Part shown: positions 8,694 to 16,798 of the stretch, one piece after another | How the letters are laid out: each line of letters opens with the position of its first letter | How positions within the stretch are numbered: position 1 is the first letter of the stretch | Source of the DNA: Alphaproteobacteria bacterium | GTDB lineage: Bacteria > Pseudomonadota > Alphaproteobacteria > UBA2966 | Direction of reading: 5' to 3' | DNA: 64,000 nt | Assembly (NCBI GenBank): GCA_018650465.1 | Contig: JABIFY010000020.1 | Location: 124,001-188,000 of the forward strand | Notes under the pieces: model-generated | The model's database searches: none | Seen by the model: only the letters and a program-made list of their open reading frames with translations | Told to the model about the DNA's origin: nothing | Made by a program: the position numbers and the translations under genes

Positions 8694-9461
8694 ATGTTTC
8701 AGCCAAATAATCTTAAAAAACGTGTTTCAGAAAACCAGCCTTCTCTGGGCATGTGGATCGCGCTGACCGAACCTGCCATTGCCGAGATCGCCGGGCATGC
8801 CGGGTATGATTTTGTTATCATCGATCTGGAACATGGTATGGCGGATATGAAAGATGCCGTGCAGATGATGCGGGTATTGGCGGCTTTTGATACGACGGCC
8901 ATGGTGCGTGTGCCGGGGCACGATCCGGATTTTCTCAAACGTATCCTGGATGCCGGTGCCCAGACCCTGATGGTGCCGATGGTGGAGACGCCAGATCAGG
9001 CGCGCGCGATTGTATCTGCCTGTCGCTATCCGCCACTAGGTCGGCGGGGGTATGCCGCACCTGGCGTGCGGGCATCAGGTTTTGGCAAAAGTGCAGACTA
9101 TGTGGAACGAGCAGCGGATGAGTTGTTTATTGCCCTGCAAATCGAATCGGTGCAGGGCGTGGAGAATGCCGCTGAAATTGCCGCAGTTGAGGGTGTCGAT
9201 ATGATCTTCATCGGGGCGGCAGACCTGTCCGGCGATATGGGTATGTTGGCGCAAACCTCGCGCCCGGAAGTCGTTGAACAAATCACAAAATGTGTGGCAT
9301 CGGTCAAATCTGTCGGCAAACCCCTGGGAACAATTCCCCGGTCAGATCGCAGCAATATAGAGCTGATCGAGGATGGATTTGTTGTCGTGACCGGCAGTGT
9401 TGATGTGGGCATGCTCAGGAACTCCGCAAACAGTGAAGTTGAGTTTTTCAAGCGCCGCTGA
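8694..9461 (+). CDS. HpcH/HpaI family class II aldolase (2-oxo-acid aldolase)
   Basis: 255 residues from the ATG at 8694, which is preceded by AGGAAGAG; an in-frame ATG at 8646 is unsupported. The family is clear from GMWIALTEPAIAEIAG, FVIIDLEHGMAD, a metal-site Glu in MVPMVETPDQA, the AC-YPPLGRRGY motif and IFIGAADLSGDMG. These TIM-barrel, divalent-metal enzymes reversibly cleave 4-hydroxy-2-oxo acids to pyruvate plus an aldehyde; macomate-synthase and garL/rhmA-type members exist. The exact substrate cannot be read from sequence. It stands alone between the divergent ppa operon and the GlxA-type regulator, so context gives no clear pathway. Confidence 0.85.
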   Translation: MFQPNNLKKRVSENQPSLGMWIALTEPAIAEIAGHAGYDFVIIDLEHGMADMKDAVQMMRVLAAFDTTAMVRVPGHDPDFLKRILDAGAQTLMVPMVETPDQARAIVSACRYPPLGRRGYAAPGVRASGFGKSADYVERAADELFIALQIESVQGVENAAEIAAVEGVDMIFIGAADLSGDMGMLAQTSRPEVVEQITKCVASVKSVGKPLGTIPRSDRSNIELIEDGFVVVTGSVDVGMLRNSANSEVEFFKRR

Positions 9462-9549
9462 TTTTCTGCTGATAGCGTGAAATTACCTCTATCTCCGGTG
9501 ATCAATTTCAGGCAATGTCCTTCGCATAATGGCCTGAAGGTACGGCATC

Positions 9550-10542
9550 ATGGTTTTCAACGCTCCAGCCAAATTTGAAAAAGGCGCCGGTCTCGACGCC
9601 GAACACCGCATCGCCTTTATTCTGGTGCCGGATTTTTCCATGATCGCCTTCTCATCGGCGGTAGAAACCCTGCGCCTGGCCAACCGGGCCAGTGCCCAGC
9701 CCTTTTATGGCTGGCGCTGTTACTCGCCGGACGGACAGTCGGTCAAAGCCTCCAACGGTATTGTCGTCGAAGTTGATGGCGGGATTGCTGATCTGGGTAG
9801 CGCACCCATGGTACTGGTCTGTGGCGGTGTTGAAGTTCAGCGATTTGCCGAGCGGCCCTTGCTCGACAAATTGCGGAGACTGGCTGCCCATGGTGCGACC
9901 TTGGGCGGTATTTGCACGGCACCCTATTTGTTGGCCAAGGCAGGCCTGCTGGATAATTATCGCTGCACGATCCACTGGGAGAACCTTTCTGGCTTTCAGG
10001 AAGAATTTCCTCATATCGACATAACCTCGGAATTATTTGAAATCGACCGCAACCGTGTCACTTGCGCCGGGGGGACGGCAGCACTTGATATGATGCTGAC
10101 GATCATTGCCGACCAGTGCGGTTACGGGGTTTCAACCCTGGTTGCCGATATGGTAATGCACCACCGCATTCGTGATGGCCACGAAGATCAACGAATGGAC
10201 TTGCGTGTGCGTTTGGGGATCAGCAATCCCAAATTATTGTCTGTGATTGAGATCATGGAAAATAATCTCGAAACACCGCTCAGTTGTGCTGACCTTGCGG
10301 TCGATGTTGGTCTTTCAACCCGGCAGCTCGAACGCCTGTTTCACAAATATCTCAAGCGCCCGCCGACGCGGTATTATTTGGGTTTGCGGCTGGAACGGGC
10401 GCGGTTCTTGTTATCTCAAACCAGCATGCCGGTGTTGACCGTTGCCCTGGCCTGTGGATTTGTTTCGGCTTCGCATTTTTCCAAATGTTACCGTGAACAT
10501 TTTGAGCGCACCCCCAGTGAAGAGCGCATGGCCCGGGTTTGA
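9550..10542 (+). CDS. GlxA-family AraC-type transcriptional regulator, GbdR/CdhR-like
   Basis: 330 residues. The N-terminal ~190 residues are a DJ-1/PfpI-like (class I glutamine amidotransferase-like) sensor domain (IAFILVPDFSMIAFSSAVETLR, GGICTAPYLLAKAG, CAGGTAALDMML). The C-terminal ~110 residues carry two AraC helix-turn-helix motifs (LAVDVGLSTRQLERLFHKYL and ALACGFVSASHFSKCYREHF). This architecture is that of GbdR, SouR and CdhR, which in Pseudomonas sense glycine betaine/dimethylglycine, sarcosine or carnitine and activate their catabolic genes. Its position between creatine/sarcosine genes and a betaine-demethylation module fits such a role well. The actual ligand is inferred from context. 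It converges on the RACo-type gene with a 7-nt gap. Confidence 0.88.
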   Translation: MVFNAPAKFEKGAGLDAEHRIAFILVPDFSMIAFSSAVETLRLANRASAQPFYGWRCYSPDGQSVKASNGIVVEVDGGIADLGSAPMVLVCGGVEVQRFAERPLLDKLRRLAAHGATLGGICTAPYLLAKAGLLDNYRCTIHWENLSGFQEEFPHIDITSELFEIDRNRVTCAGGTAALDMMLTIIADQCGYGVSTLVADMVMHHRIRDGHEDQRMDLRVRLGISNPKLLSVIEIMENNLETPLSCADLAVDVGLSTRQLERLFHKYLKRPPTRYYLGLRLERARFLLSQTSMPVLTVALACGFVSASHFSKCYREHFERTPSEERMARV

Positions 10543-10549
10543 TCGACCC

Positions 10550-12484
10550 CTAACGCCGCCGCCGTCGTTTTTTTGAAGCGGCGACTGGCGCTGGTAGGTC
10601 TACCAGCGTTCTCAAATGTGTGTAGGGGGCCGCCTTGTTGGGGAAGGCCATGGCGTCAACAAAATGATCCTGGAATTTCGCCTCGGTCGCAGTTTCAATT
10701 TTTTCGACCTTGCGCACAACATCTTCAATTTCCCGACGCGCGGCGCCATTGACCAGGGCAAGTCTGGCACCTGTGCCGGCGGCATTGCCTGCCGCGATAA
10801 TTGTCTCCAGGGGTCCGTCCGGCACCATGCCCAAAATCATGGCATACAGGGGATCAATGTGGGCCCCGAAAGCACCGGATAAAACCGTGCGTGACACGGT
10901 TTGCAATCCAGCGATATCCATCAGTAATCGCCAGCCCGCCGTCAGGGCTCCCTTGGCCAATTGAATGGCACGGATATCATCCTGGGTAACCTGAATTTTT
11001 GTCGCTCCGTCCCACAAGGTGTAACTAAAGGTTCGGTCACTGGCTTCGATCCGGGAAGTGCGGCTGGCCATCTCACCGTCGATAATACCATCCGCCGTCA
11101 CCAGGCGCGCCAGTACCATCTCACCGATGACTTCGATGATGCCCGACCCACACAGACCGGTGACTTGTGCATCAAAAGCCGGATCATCAGACCACAGATC
11201 ATTGCCGATGACCTTGACCTTTGGTTCCAGTGTTTCAGGGTCAATGCGCACCCGCTCGATGGCACCAGGGGCGGCGCGTTGCCCGGCACTGATCTGGGCT
11301 CCTTCGAAAGCAGGTCCTGTCGGCGATGAGGCCGCCAATAAACGGCTCTGGTCTCCCAAAACAATTTCGGCATTGGTGCCTATGTCGATAATCAAAACGG
11401 GCTCAGCGGACTTGTGTGGCTGCTCCGACAAAATAACAGCTGCCGTATCGGCCCCCACATGTCCAGCGATGCACGGTAAGACATATGCTTGCGCACCGGA
11501 ATTCAGGTTCAGGTCCAATGAGGTGGCGGGCAAATGCATGGCTTCGTCAATGGCAAGGGCAAAGGGGGCCGCCCCAAGAGGGGCCGGGTCCAGTCCCAGC
11601 AACAAATGATGCATAACCGGATTGCCAACCAGAACAATATTCAGAACTTCGTCACGCGTCACAGCCGTGTCTTCCAGAACAACACCGACAAGGCGATCCA
11701 GTTCACTCCGCACTGCATCTGTCATGGCGGCGGCACCATCTTCATTCATCATGGCGTAGGAAACCCGGCTCATGACGTCTTCGCCAAAGCGAATTTGCGG
11801 GTTCATGGCACCCGACGACGCGATAATGCTGCCGTCTGACAGATCGCAAAGATAAAGTGCCAAAGTTGTCGAGCCGATATCAACCGCCAGACCATAAGCC
11901 CGATCGTGAAGCCCTGGCCAAACCGCAATAACGTGGTTGTCCTGCACCGCAACAGTAATCTTGCGATCACCGGACAAAAGGGCTGATTGAAGGCTTTGTA
12001 AGGTAGAAAAAGCCCACCAGATGTCCGGAATTTGCCAGTCTTTGGCTAGTAAAAGACCGGCCCTGGCGGCCTCACTTGTGGCATCGCCCAGGTCGCTGAT
12101 CGGCAGCTCAAGATAACAAAGCCGGACCACCGGGCCGACGTTAATTGGTCGGGCATCCAGCGATTTACGTACGACCGGTCGATGAACCTGGCTCTCCACC
12201 GGCACATCAACAATGGTATCACCGTGGATGGTGGCAGCGCAGCCAAGGCGGCGGCCGGGCGTCAATCCCTTGCGTTTGGCATAGGCTCTCTCGGTCGCCG
12301 TCAGACCTGAAAGCTTGCTTGATTCTGAGGCGATCTGACAGCGCCCGCAAATGCCACGCCCGCCACAAATCGAATCCAGATCCACACCCAAATTACGGGC
12401 GGCCTGCAAGACGGTTGTTCCCGCCTTGAAGTTCCCCCGCCGACCGGACGGGGTGAAGACAACAATGTGATCTCGATCAGGCAC
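10550..12484 (-). CDS. RACo-type corrinoid activation protein (2Fe-2S ferredoxin plus ASKHA/DUF4445 ATPase)
   Basis: About 644 residues from a GTG at 12484, which overlaps the upstream methyltransferase stop by 8 nt and places HIVVFTPSGRRGNF exactly where the family begins. An ATG at 12583 would add 33 residues but overlap the upstream gene by 107 nt. Cys40, Cys46, Cys49 and Cys82 form a plant-type [2Fe-2S] site. The ASKHA nucleotide-binding core follows (GLAVDIGSTTLALYL, LIIDIGTNAEIVLG, SGAFGAHIDP). RACo proteins use ATP to drive reduction of inactive cob(II)alamin to cob(I)alamin on corrinoid proteins, which matters in oxygen-exposed cells. The C-terminus ends in KKRRRRR, an unusual basic tail. 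Last gene of the seven-gene corrinoid operon. Confidence 0.9.
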   Translation of the reverse strand: MPDRDHIVVFTPSGRRGNFKAGTTVLQAARNLGVDLDSICGGRGICGRCQIASESSKLSGLTATERAYAKRKGLTPGRRLGCAATIHGDTIVDVPVESQVHRPVVRKSLDARPINVGPVVRLCYLELPISDLGDATSEAARAGLLLAKDWQIPDIWWAFSTLQSLQSALLSGDRKITVAVQDNHVIAVWPGLHDRAYGLAVDIGSTTLALYLCDLSDGSIIASSGAMNPQIRFGEDVMSRVSYAMMNEDGAAAMTDAVRSELDRLVGVVLEDTAVTRDEVLNIVLVGNPVMHHLLLGLDPAPLGAAPFALAIDEAMHLPATSLDLNLNSGAQAYVLPCIAGHVGADTAAVILSEQPHKSAEPVLIIDIGTNAEIVLGDQSRLLAASSPTGPAFEGAQISAGQRAAPGAIERVRIDPETLEPKVKVIGNDLWSDDPAFDAQVTGLCGSGIIEVIGEMVLARLVTADGIIDGEMASRTSRIEASDRTFSYTLWDGATKIQVTQDDIRAIQLAKGALTAGWRLLMDIAGLQTVSRTVLSGAFGAHIDPLYAMILGMVPDGPLETIIAAGNAAGTGARLALVNGAARREIEDVVRKVEKIETATEAKFQDHFVDAMAFPNKAAPYTHLRTLVDLPAPVAASKKRRRRR

Positions 12485-13382
12485 GTCTGCGTCGACGTCC
12501 GCCCCCGCGACGACCGGCTCCCTCGGCACCTTCAGCCGCAGGTTCGCGGAAGCGGTTGATCCAGGTTCGGCAGTTTTCATCATGGCCCAACATGATATCG
12601 CCTCCCATGACGGCGCTCATCTCAGGTTCGTGCAAAGGGTTCATAATGGCGGACGTCATGCCGGCACCCATGGCCATGGCAAGAAAGGCGGCGTTCATGC
12701 CATGGCGATTGGGCAGACCGAAACTGATATTGGACGCGCCGCAAGTGGTGTTGACCTTTAATTCTTCACGCAATCGCTTGATGATATGCAAGGCTTGGCG
12801 ACCCGCACCTGGCAAGGCACCGGCGGGCATGACGAGGGGATCAACGACCACATCGGCAGGCGAAATGCCAAAATCCTGAGCCCGTTCTACGATCTTTTTG
12901 GCGACAGCAAAGCGTTCGTCCGGGTCTTCGGAAATACCGGTTTCATCGTTGGATATGGCGACAACGGCAGCTCCGTATTTTTTTACCAGCGGCAACACGG
13001 CTTCCAGAACTTCATCCTCACCCGTGACGGAGTTCACCAGGGCTTTGCCCTGATACACGGCAAGCCCGGCTTCTAGGGCGGCAACGATGGAAGAATCGAT
13101 GCTCAAGGGTAAATCGGTCAGAGACTGAACCAGCTGGATTGTTTCCGCCAGAATTTTGGGTTCATCCGCCAGGGGAATGCCTGCGTTGATGTCCAGCATG
13201 CGCGCACCTGCAGCGACCTGGGCCAGGGTGTCAGCCTCCACTCGGCTGTAATCGCCCGCCTTCATTTCGGCTGCCAGCAATTTTCGACCCGTGGGGTTGA
13301 TGCGCTCGCCAATGGAACAAAATGGTTGGTCAAAGCCGATGATGATTTCACGGCTGGCGCTGCTGAGAATGGTGTCTGTCAT
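12477..13382 (-). CDS. Methyltetrahydrofolate:corrinoid methyltransferase (pterin-binding / DHPS-like TIM barrel; MtgA/AcsE-like)
   Basis: 301 residues. The pterin-binding barrel is recognised by IIIGFDQPFCSIGERINPTGRK, DINAGIPLADEPK, PLSIDSS, LVNSVTGED, VVDPLVMPAG and NTTCGASNISFGLPNR, which match AcsE and MtgA-type methyltransferases and the folate half of MetH. It moves a methyl group between a corrinoid protein and tetrahydrofolate. In this operon the direction should be methyl-corrinoid to THF, giving methyl-THF for MetF. The final ~20 residues are Gly/Arg-rich (GRRGGGRRRRRA), beyond the folded core. It lies between MetF upstream and the RACo activator downstream; its partner corrinoid protein is encoded at 15945-16673. 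Confidence 0.9.
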   Translation of the reverse strand: MTDTILSSASREIIIGFDQPFCSIGERINPTGRKLLAAEMKAGDYSRVEADTLAQVAAGARMLDINAGIPLADEPKILAETIQLVQSLTDLPLSIDSSIVAALEAGLAVYQGKALVNSVTGEDEVLEAVLPLVKKYGAAVVAISNDETGISEDPDERFAVAKKIVERAQDFGISPADVVVDPLVMPAGALPGAGRQALHIIKRLREELKVNTTCGASNISFGLPNRHGMNAAFLAMAMGAGMTSAIMNPLHEPEMSAVMGGDIMLGHDENCRTWINRFREPAAEGAEGAGRRGGGRRRRRA

Positions 13383-13453
13383 ACTAAATATCCTGGTAAA
13401 CGTATAATCATGTTCTATTGCGGTAAAATCTTGAATTCTGTTCCGAAAGCGAC

Positions 13454-14524
13454 TTAGCCCTCTCCGGAAGCGGCAGCAACGGCGTTGGCAAGTTCCACAT
13501 TCTCACCAACTTCAGCTGTCATTTCTTCAGCGGCGGCAAGGGCAGCACCTGCCTCACGTTTCCAGGGGCGGCGATCTTTCAAAATGTTGGAGCGATGAAC
13601 AATATCGGCGACCTGTTCTTCTTGGCGGTAAGCCATCATGTGAACACCGGCAACGCCTTCAATTTCGCTGATCTGCTGGATCAGGTCGATGCAGATTTCG
13701 GCCCCTTCCTGGCGCTGGTTTTCAGCACCTTCCAGTCGCTCAATAATACTGTCTGGAATATGCACACCTGGTACATGTGAACGCATCCAGCGCGCAGCCT
13801 TGGCCGAAGCCAAAGGACCAACACCGATCAGGATAAAACACCTTTTATCCAGGCCCATATCTCGCACCCGCGCCATGTAATTTTCCAACATGGGCACATC
13901 AAAACAGTATTGTGATTGCACAAACTGGGCACCTGCTTCAATTTTTTTAGCCAGACGTTGAGGTCGAAAATTGTGCGGTGGGGCAAAGGGGTTAACGGCG
14001 GCGCCCAGAAACAGGCGTGGTGGTGAAGTGATCTTGCGGCCAGACAAAAACCGGGATTCATCCCGCATGGTCCGAACCATGTTCAAAAGCGACATGGAAT
14101 CCAGATCAAACACCGGTTTGGCTTCTGGCTGATCACCATTTTGTACGCCATCTCCAGACAGGCACAAGAGATTGCTCACACCCATGGCCGCGGCCCCCAG
14201 CACATTGCCCTGAATGGCGATGCGGTTGTGATCACGACAGGAAATCTGCATCACCGGCGCATAGCCCACATGGGTCAGCAACCCGCACACCCCGACGCTG
14301 GACATATGGCAATTGGCGCCACTGCCATCCGTGGCATTGATGCCATCAACCCAGCCATCAAATACGGCGGCGCGGTCGAATACTTCAGTGGGGTCTGCTG
14401 AATCCGGCGGGTTAAGTTCTGCTGTTACGGCAAATTCACCGCGCCGCAGAATTCGTTCCAGGCGGCCATTTGACGTATGGCCTGGCAAGGGCTGCAACAG
14501 GTTTTCGTGGTCAATATTCGTCAT
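13454..14524 (-). CDS. Methylenetetrahydrofolate reductase (MetF family)
   Basis: 356 residues. FAD/folate-binding MetF barrel motifs include FAVTAELNPPDSAD, GINATDGSGANCHMSS, QISCRDHNRIAIQG, LCLSGDGVQNGD, AGAQFVQSQYCFDVPML and GVGPLASAKAARWM. The chain is longer than E. coli MetF (about 296), with an alanine/glutamate-rich C-terminal extension. In this context it probably runs in the oxidative direction, converting methyl-THF from the corrinoid pathway to methylene-THF, as MetF/MetV pairs do in C1 metabolism. Its start overlaps the stop of the MetV-like gene by 4 nt, so the two are translationally coupled. The 71-nt gap downstream to the methyltransferase gene shows no obvious terminator. 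Confidence 0.9.
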   Translation of the reverse strand: MTNIDHENLLQPLPGHTSNGRLERILRRGEFAVTAELNPPDSADPTEVFDRAAVFDGWVDGINATDGSGANCHMSSVGVCGLLTHVGYAPVMQISCRDHNRIAIQGNVLGAAAMGVSNLLCLSGDGVQNGDQPEAKPVFDLDSMSLLNMVRTMRDESRFLSGRKITSPPRLFLGAAVNPFAPPHNFRPQRLAKKIEAGAQFVQSQYCFDVPMLENYMARVRDMGLDKRCFILIGVGPLASAKAARWMRSHVPGVHIPDSIIERLEGAENQRQEGAEICIDLIQQISEIEGVAGVHMMAYRQEEQVADIVHRSNILKDRRPWKREAGAALAAAEEMTAEVGENVELANAVAAASGEG

Positions 14525-15042
14525 TTCCTGTCCTGTGCTTCGGCCCTAAGTGCCGTTGCCCGCAGCCAGGAAGATGTACCGCGCAGGCTGTAATCAACAG
14601 CGGGCTGCAGGTGCAAGATATTTTCATTTTTTTTCATTTGCTGGCTGCCAGACCAGGCTTCGACCCAGACGCAAGGCATGTCTGCTTCGATCTCGCAATT
14701 GCCGTTGGGCCGCACGCCACCACATGGACCATTGCGAATGCTTTTGGGGCAATTCATGGGACAAGACATGCCGGTGTCGCCCAGGGCACATTGGCCACAC
14801 ATGCGGCAATCAAATAAAAATCGTTTGACGAGACCTTCGACAGCGACCATGGGTCGCTCTACTCGCTGATAACCTATCAATTTCCAAAAGGGGTGCAGGG
14901 CGAGGAATACATCCGCAAACGCGTCATAAATAATTTCCAGAAAACGCGCATGACGCACCGCCCACAACCTTATGGTAAAGGCGGATCGTGCGCGCCGAAC
15001 GTGGCCGGTGCCCGCTGGTTCGTATGCTGAGGTTCCGGTCAT
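14521..15042 (-). CDS. MetV-like methylenetetrahydrofolate reductase C-terminal (cysteine-rich) domain protein
   Basis: 173 residues. The core is a cysteine-rich block, CRMCGQC...CPMNCPKS...NGPCGG...GNCEI...PC, diagnostic of the MTHFR C-terminal family (PF12225) represented by MetV of acetogens. MetV pairs with MetF and is thought to bring Zn or Fe-S sites that couple MTHFR to electron carriers. It overlaps metF by 4 nt, and in this operon it always reads toward the folate genes, so a MetFV complex is likely. The N-terminal ~60 residues are less conserved and lack a clear signal peptide. The electron acceptor is unknown. Confidence 0.85.
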   Translation of the reverse strand: MTGTSAYEPAGTGHVRRARSAFTIRLWAVRHARFLEIIYDAFADVFLALHPFWKLIGYQRVERPMVAVEGLVKRFLFDCRMCGQCALGDTGMSCPMNCPKSIRNGPCGGVRPNGNCEIEADMPCVWVEAWSGSQQMKKNENILHLQPAVDYSLRGTSSWLRATALRAEAQDRK

Positions 15043-15043
15043 G

Positions 15044-15346
15044 TCAGGTCTCTCTGCGACCGTTGGATTTTACCAGAGATGCAAGAGCATCGTCGGTCCA
15101 GGATTGTTCTGTTTCAAGAACCAGTTTTTGTGCTGCTTCCTCAAGATCGCCCTTAAAGGCAACAGGTTCGCCGCGACGCCAGTCTTCCAGATATTCGTCT
15201 GTACCTGCCGCACCTGATCGCATGGCAGCCCGATCAATGGCTTCCTGAAAGCGGTCGGAGAGCATTTTTTTAGCTGATTTGCGACCGGCTTTGGCGATGA
15301 CCTGGGCCGGTATATCGCGCCAGTATACGACCGTCAGATTAGCCAT
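15044..15346 (-). CDS. PF13769-type 'virulence factor' small protein, function unknown
   Basis: 100 residues, beginning with LTVVYWRDIPAQVI and continuing with KAGRKSAKKMLSDRFQEAIDRAAM and DEYLEDWRR, a pattern I associate with the family labelled 'Virulence factor' (PF13769). That name is historical and says nothing about function. It is soluble, charged, mostly helical in appearance, and has no signal peptide or cysteines. It sits 1 nt after the MetV-like start region and 8 nt from the DUF1638 gene, inside the corrinoid/folate operon. The reasonable inference is an accessory role in corrinoid or folate methyl transfer. The family assignment is from memory of the motif and should be checked by profile search. 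Confidence 0.75.
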   Translation of the reverse strand: MANLTVVYWRDIPAQVIAKAGRKSAKKMLSDRFQEAIDRAAMRSGAAGTDEYLEDWRRGEPVAFKGDLEEAAQKLVLETEQSWTDDALASLVKSNGRRET

Positions 15347-15354
15347 GATCAGGT

Positions 15355-15936
15355 TTAGGCCGCCCGGACCATGAAGTCGGCAAGGTCACCGAGACCGGTC
15401 CGTCGTTTTTCATAAATCAAGCCCAGACGTTTTGCTGCGGCCTGTGCCTGTTGGTCCAGGTTGTCGTCGTCAGTTTGGGCGAGATACACAAGGCGATGAT
15501 AATTGCCAAAATAGTCGGCATGTAATTGCGGGAACCGGTCCAGTCCCAGGCCCTTGATAATCAAGGTCTCAAACTGACGCACCAAATAATCTGTCAGAAA
15601 AAAGCTGCCAGGCTCTTCCGCCATTAAGGCATCGAACTTGGCTTCGCCGGCATAAAAGGCATAACAATGCGCCCCGGGGATACGAGTTGCTTCAAATTCA
15701 GCCAGGACCTTATCGATCCCGCCCGACGTACCACAATCGCCATACATGACAAGAACGTCTTCATCGTCCCGGCGCTCTTCCTGGATTTTGTTGCGCAAAG
15801 CATCCGGGATTTGATCCGGATGATTGTGCAGTTTTGCGGGCAGGCAGGTGACGCGCAGTTGCTCCCAGCCATGGGCCGTAACCAGGCTGGTAATTTCACG
15901 GGCCAGCGCGCCACAGGCAACAACCAGGGTACCCAT
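15355..15936 (-). CDS. DUF1638 family protein, function unknown, in corrinoid operon
   Basis: 193 residues. DUF1638 is recognisable by an N-terminal VVACGALAREI motif, the LPAKLHNHPDQIPDAL segment and a glycine/cysteine motif MYGDCGTSGGID, followed by PGAHCYAFYAG. The conserved Cys, His and Asp residues in these blocks look like a metal- or cofactor-binding site. No biochemical function is established to my knowledge. Members often lie beside corrinoid methyltransferase genes, and here it is directly downstream (8 nt) of the corrinoid protein and upstream of the folate enzymes. A role in corrinoid loading, repair or methyl transfer is inferred from context only. Confidence 0.85.
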   Translation of the reverse strand: MGTLVVACGALAREITSLVTAHGWEQLRVTCLPAKLHNHPDQIPDALRNKIQEERRDDEDVLVMYGDCGTSGGIDKVLAEFEATRIPGAHCYAFYAGEAKFDALMAEEPGSFFLTDYLVRQFETLIIKGLGLDRFPQLHADYFGNYHRLVYLAQTDDDNLDQQAQAAAKRLGLIYEKRRTGLGDLADFMVRAA

Positions 15937-15944
15937 GATTTTGT

Positions 15945-16673
15945 TTAACCAGCCTGAGCCATGACTGCGGCAAGAGATCCTTGGCGTTTGGCCATGAAGG
16001 ATTTGGCAATTTCAACCGAAACAGCCGCATCCCGACAATAGGCATCAGCCCCGACAGCGTCGGCAAATTCTTCGTTCAAAGGTGCACCGCCAACCAGGAT
16101 AATATAGTCGTTACGAATACCTTTTTCTTTCAGGGTATCAATCACGACCTTCATATAAGGCATGGTTGTTGTCAGCAAGGCTGACATGCCGAGAATATCC
16201 GGCTGATGTTCTTCCAGGGCGCTGAGATAATCTTCAACCGGGTTGTTGATGCCAATATCAATAACTTCAAATCCGGCACCTTCCATCATCATGGCGACCA
16301 GGTTTTTGCCAATGTCGTGGATATCACCCTTGACGGTACCGATGACCATCTTGCCCATCTGCGGCGCACCGCTTTCGGCCAACAAGGGCTTCAGGATGGA
16401 CATACCGGCCTTCATGGCACGGGCGCACATCAATACTTCCGGCACAAACAGGATGCCATCGCGGAAATCAATGCCGACGATGCGCATGCCTTCGACCAGA
16501 GCTTCGGTCAGAACCTTGTAAGGCGCCCAACCGCGATCCAGCAATATCTGGGTGCCCTCAACAACCTCGTCTTCAAGGCCATCGTACAGGTCGTCATGCA
16601 TCTGTTTGACCAAATCCGCATTGTCGAGGGCAGAGAGGTCAATTTCGTCTTCAAACTCGTCTTCACCGGCCAT
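15945..16673 (-). CDS. Corrinoid (methylcobamide carrier) protein, MtgC/MttC-like
   Basis: 242 residues: a helical cap domain (about residues 15-95) followed by a Rossmann-type cobalamin-binding domain. The B12 signature D117-x-H119-x-x-G122 in TVKGDIHDIGKN supplies the lower axial histidine; LLTTTMPYMK and VGGAPLNEEFADAVGADAYCRDA complete the domain. Such proteins accept a methyl group from an MttB-family methyltransferase and hand it to a methyltransferase such as the one at 12477. The first 12 residues are unusually acidic (seven Asp/Glu). It is the first gene of the corrinoid operon, 125 nt downstream of the dimethylglycine dehydrogenase-like gene. Confidence 0.93.
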   Translation of the reverse strand: MAGEDEFEDEIDLSALDNADLVKQMHDDLYDGLEDEVVEGTQILLDRGWAPYKVLTEALVEGMRIVGIDFRDGILFVPEVLMCARAMKAGMSILKPLLAESGAPQMGKMVIGTVKGDIHDIGKNLVAMMMEGAGFEVIDIGINNPVEDYLSALEEHQPDILGMSALLTTTMPYMKVVIDTLKEKGIRNDYIILVGGAPLNEEFADAVGADAYCRDAAVSVEIAKSFMAKRQGSLAAVMAQAG

Positions 16674-16798
16674 GGTAAAGTCTCCACAAAAGAGGGCACG
16701 TTATTTCATCAAGCTAATTCAGACATAGCCACAGACTGTCTCAACCAGGACATAGATTCTCTGAAAGGCGACATGTGGGATCAAATCTCGAACAAATA

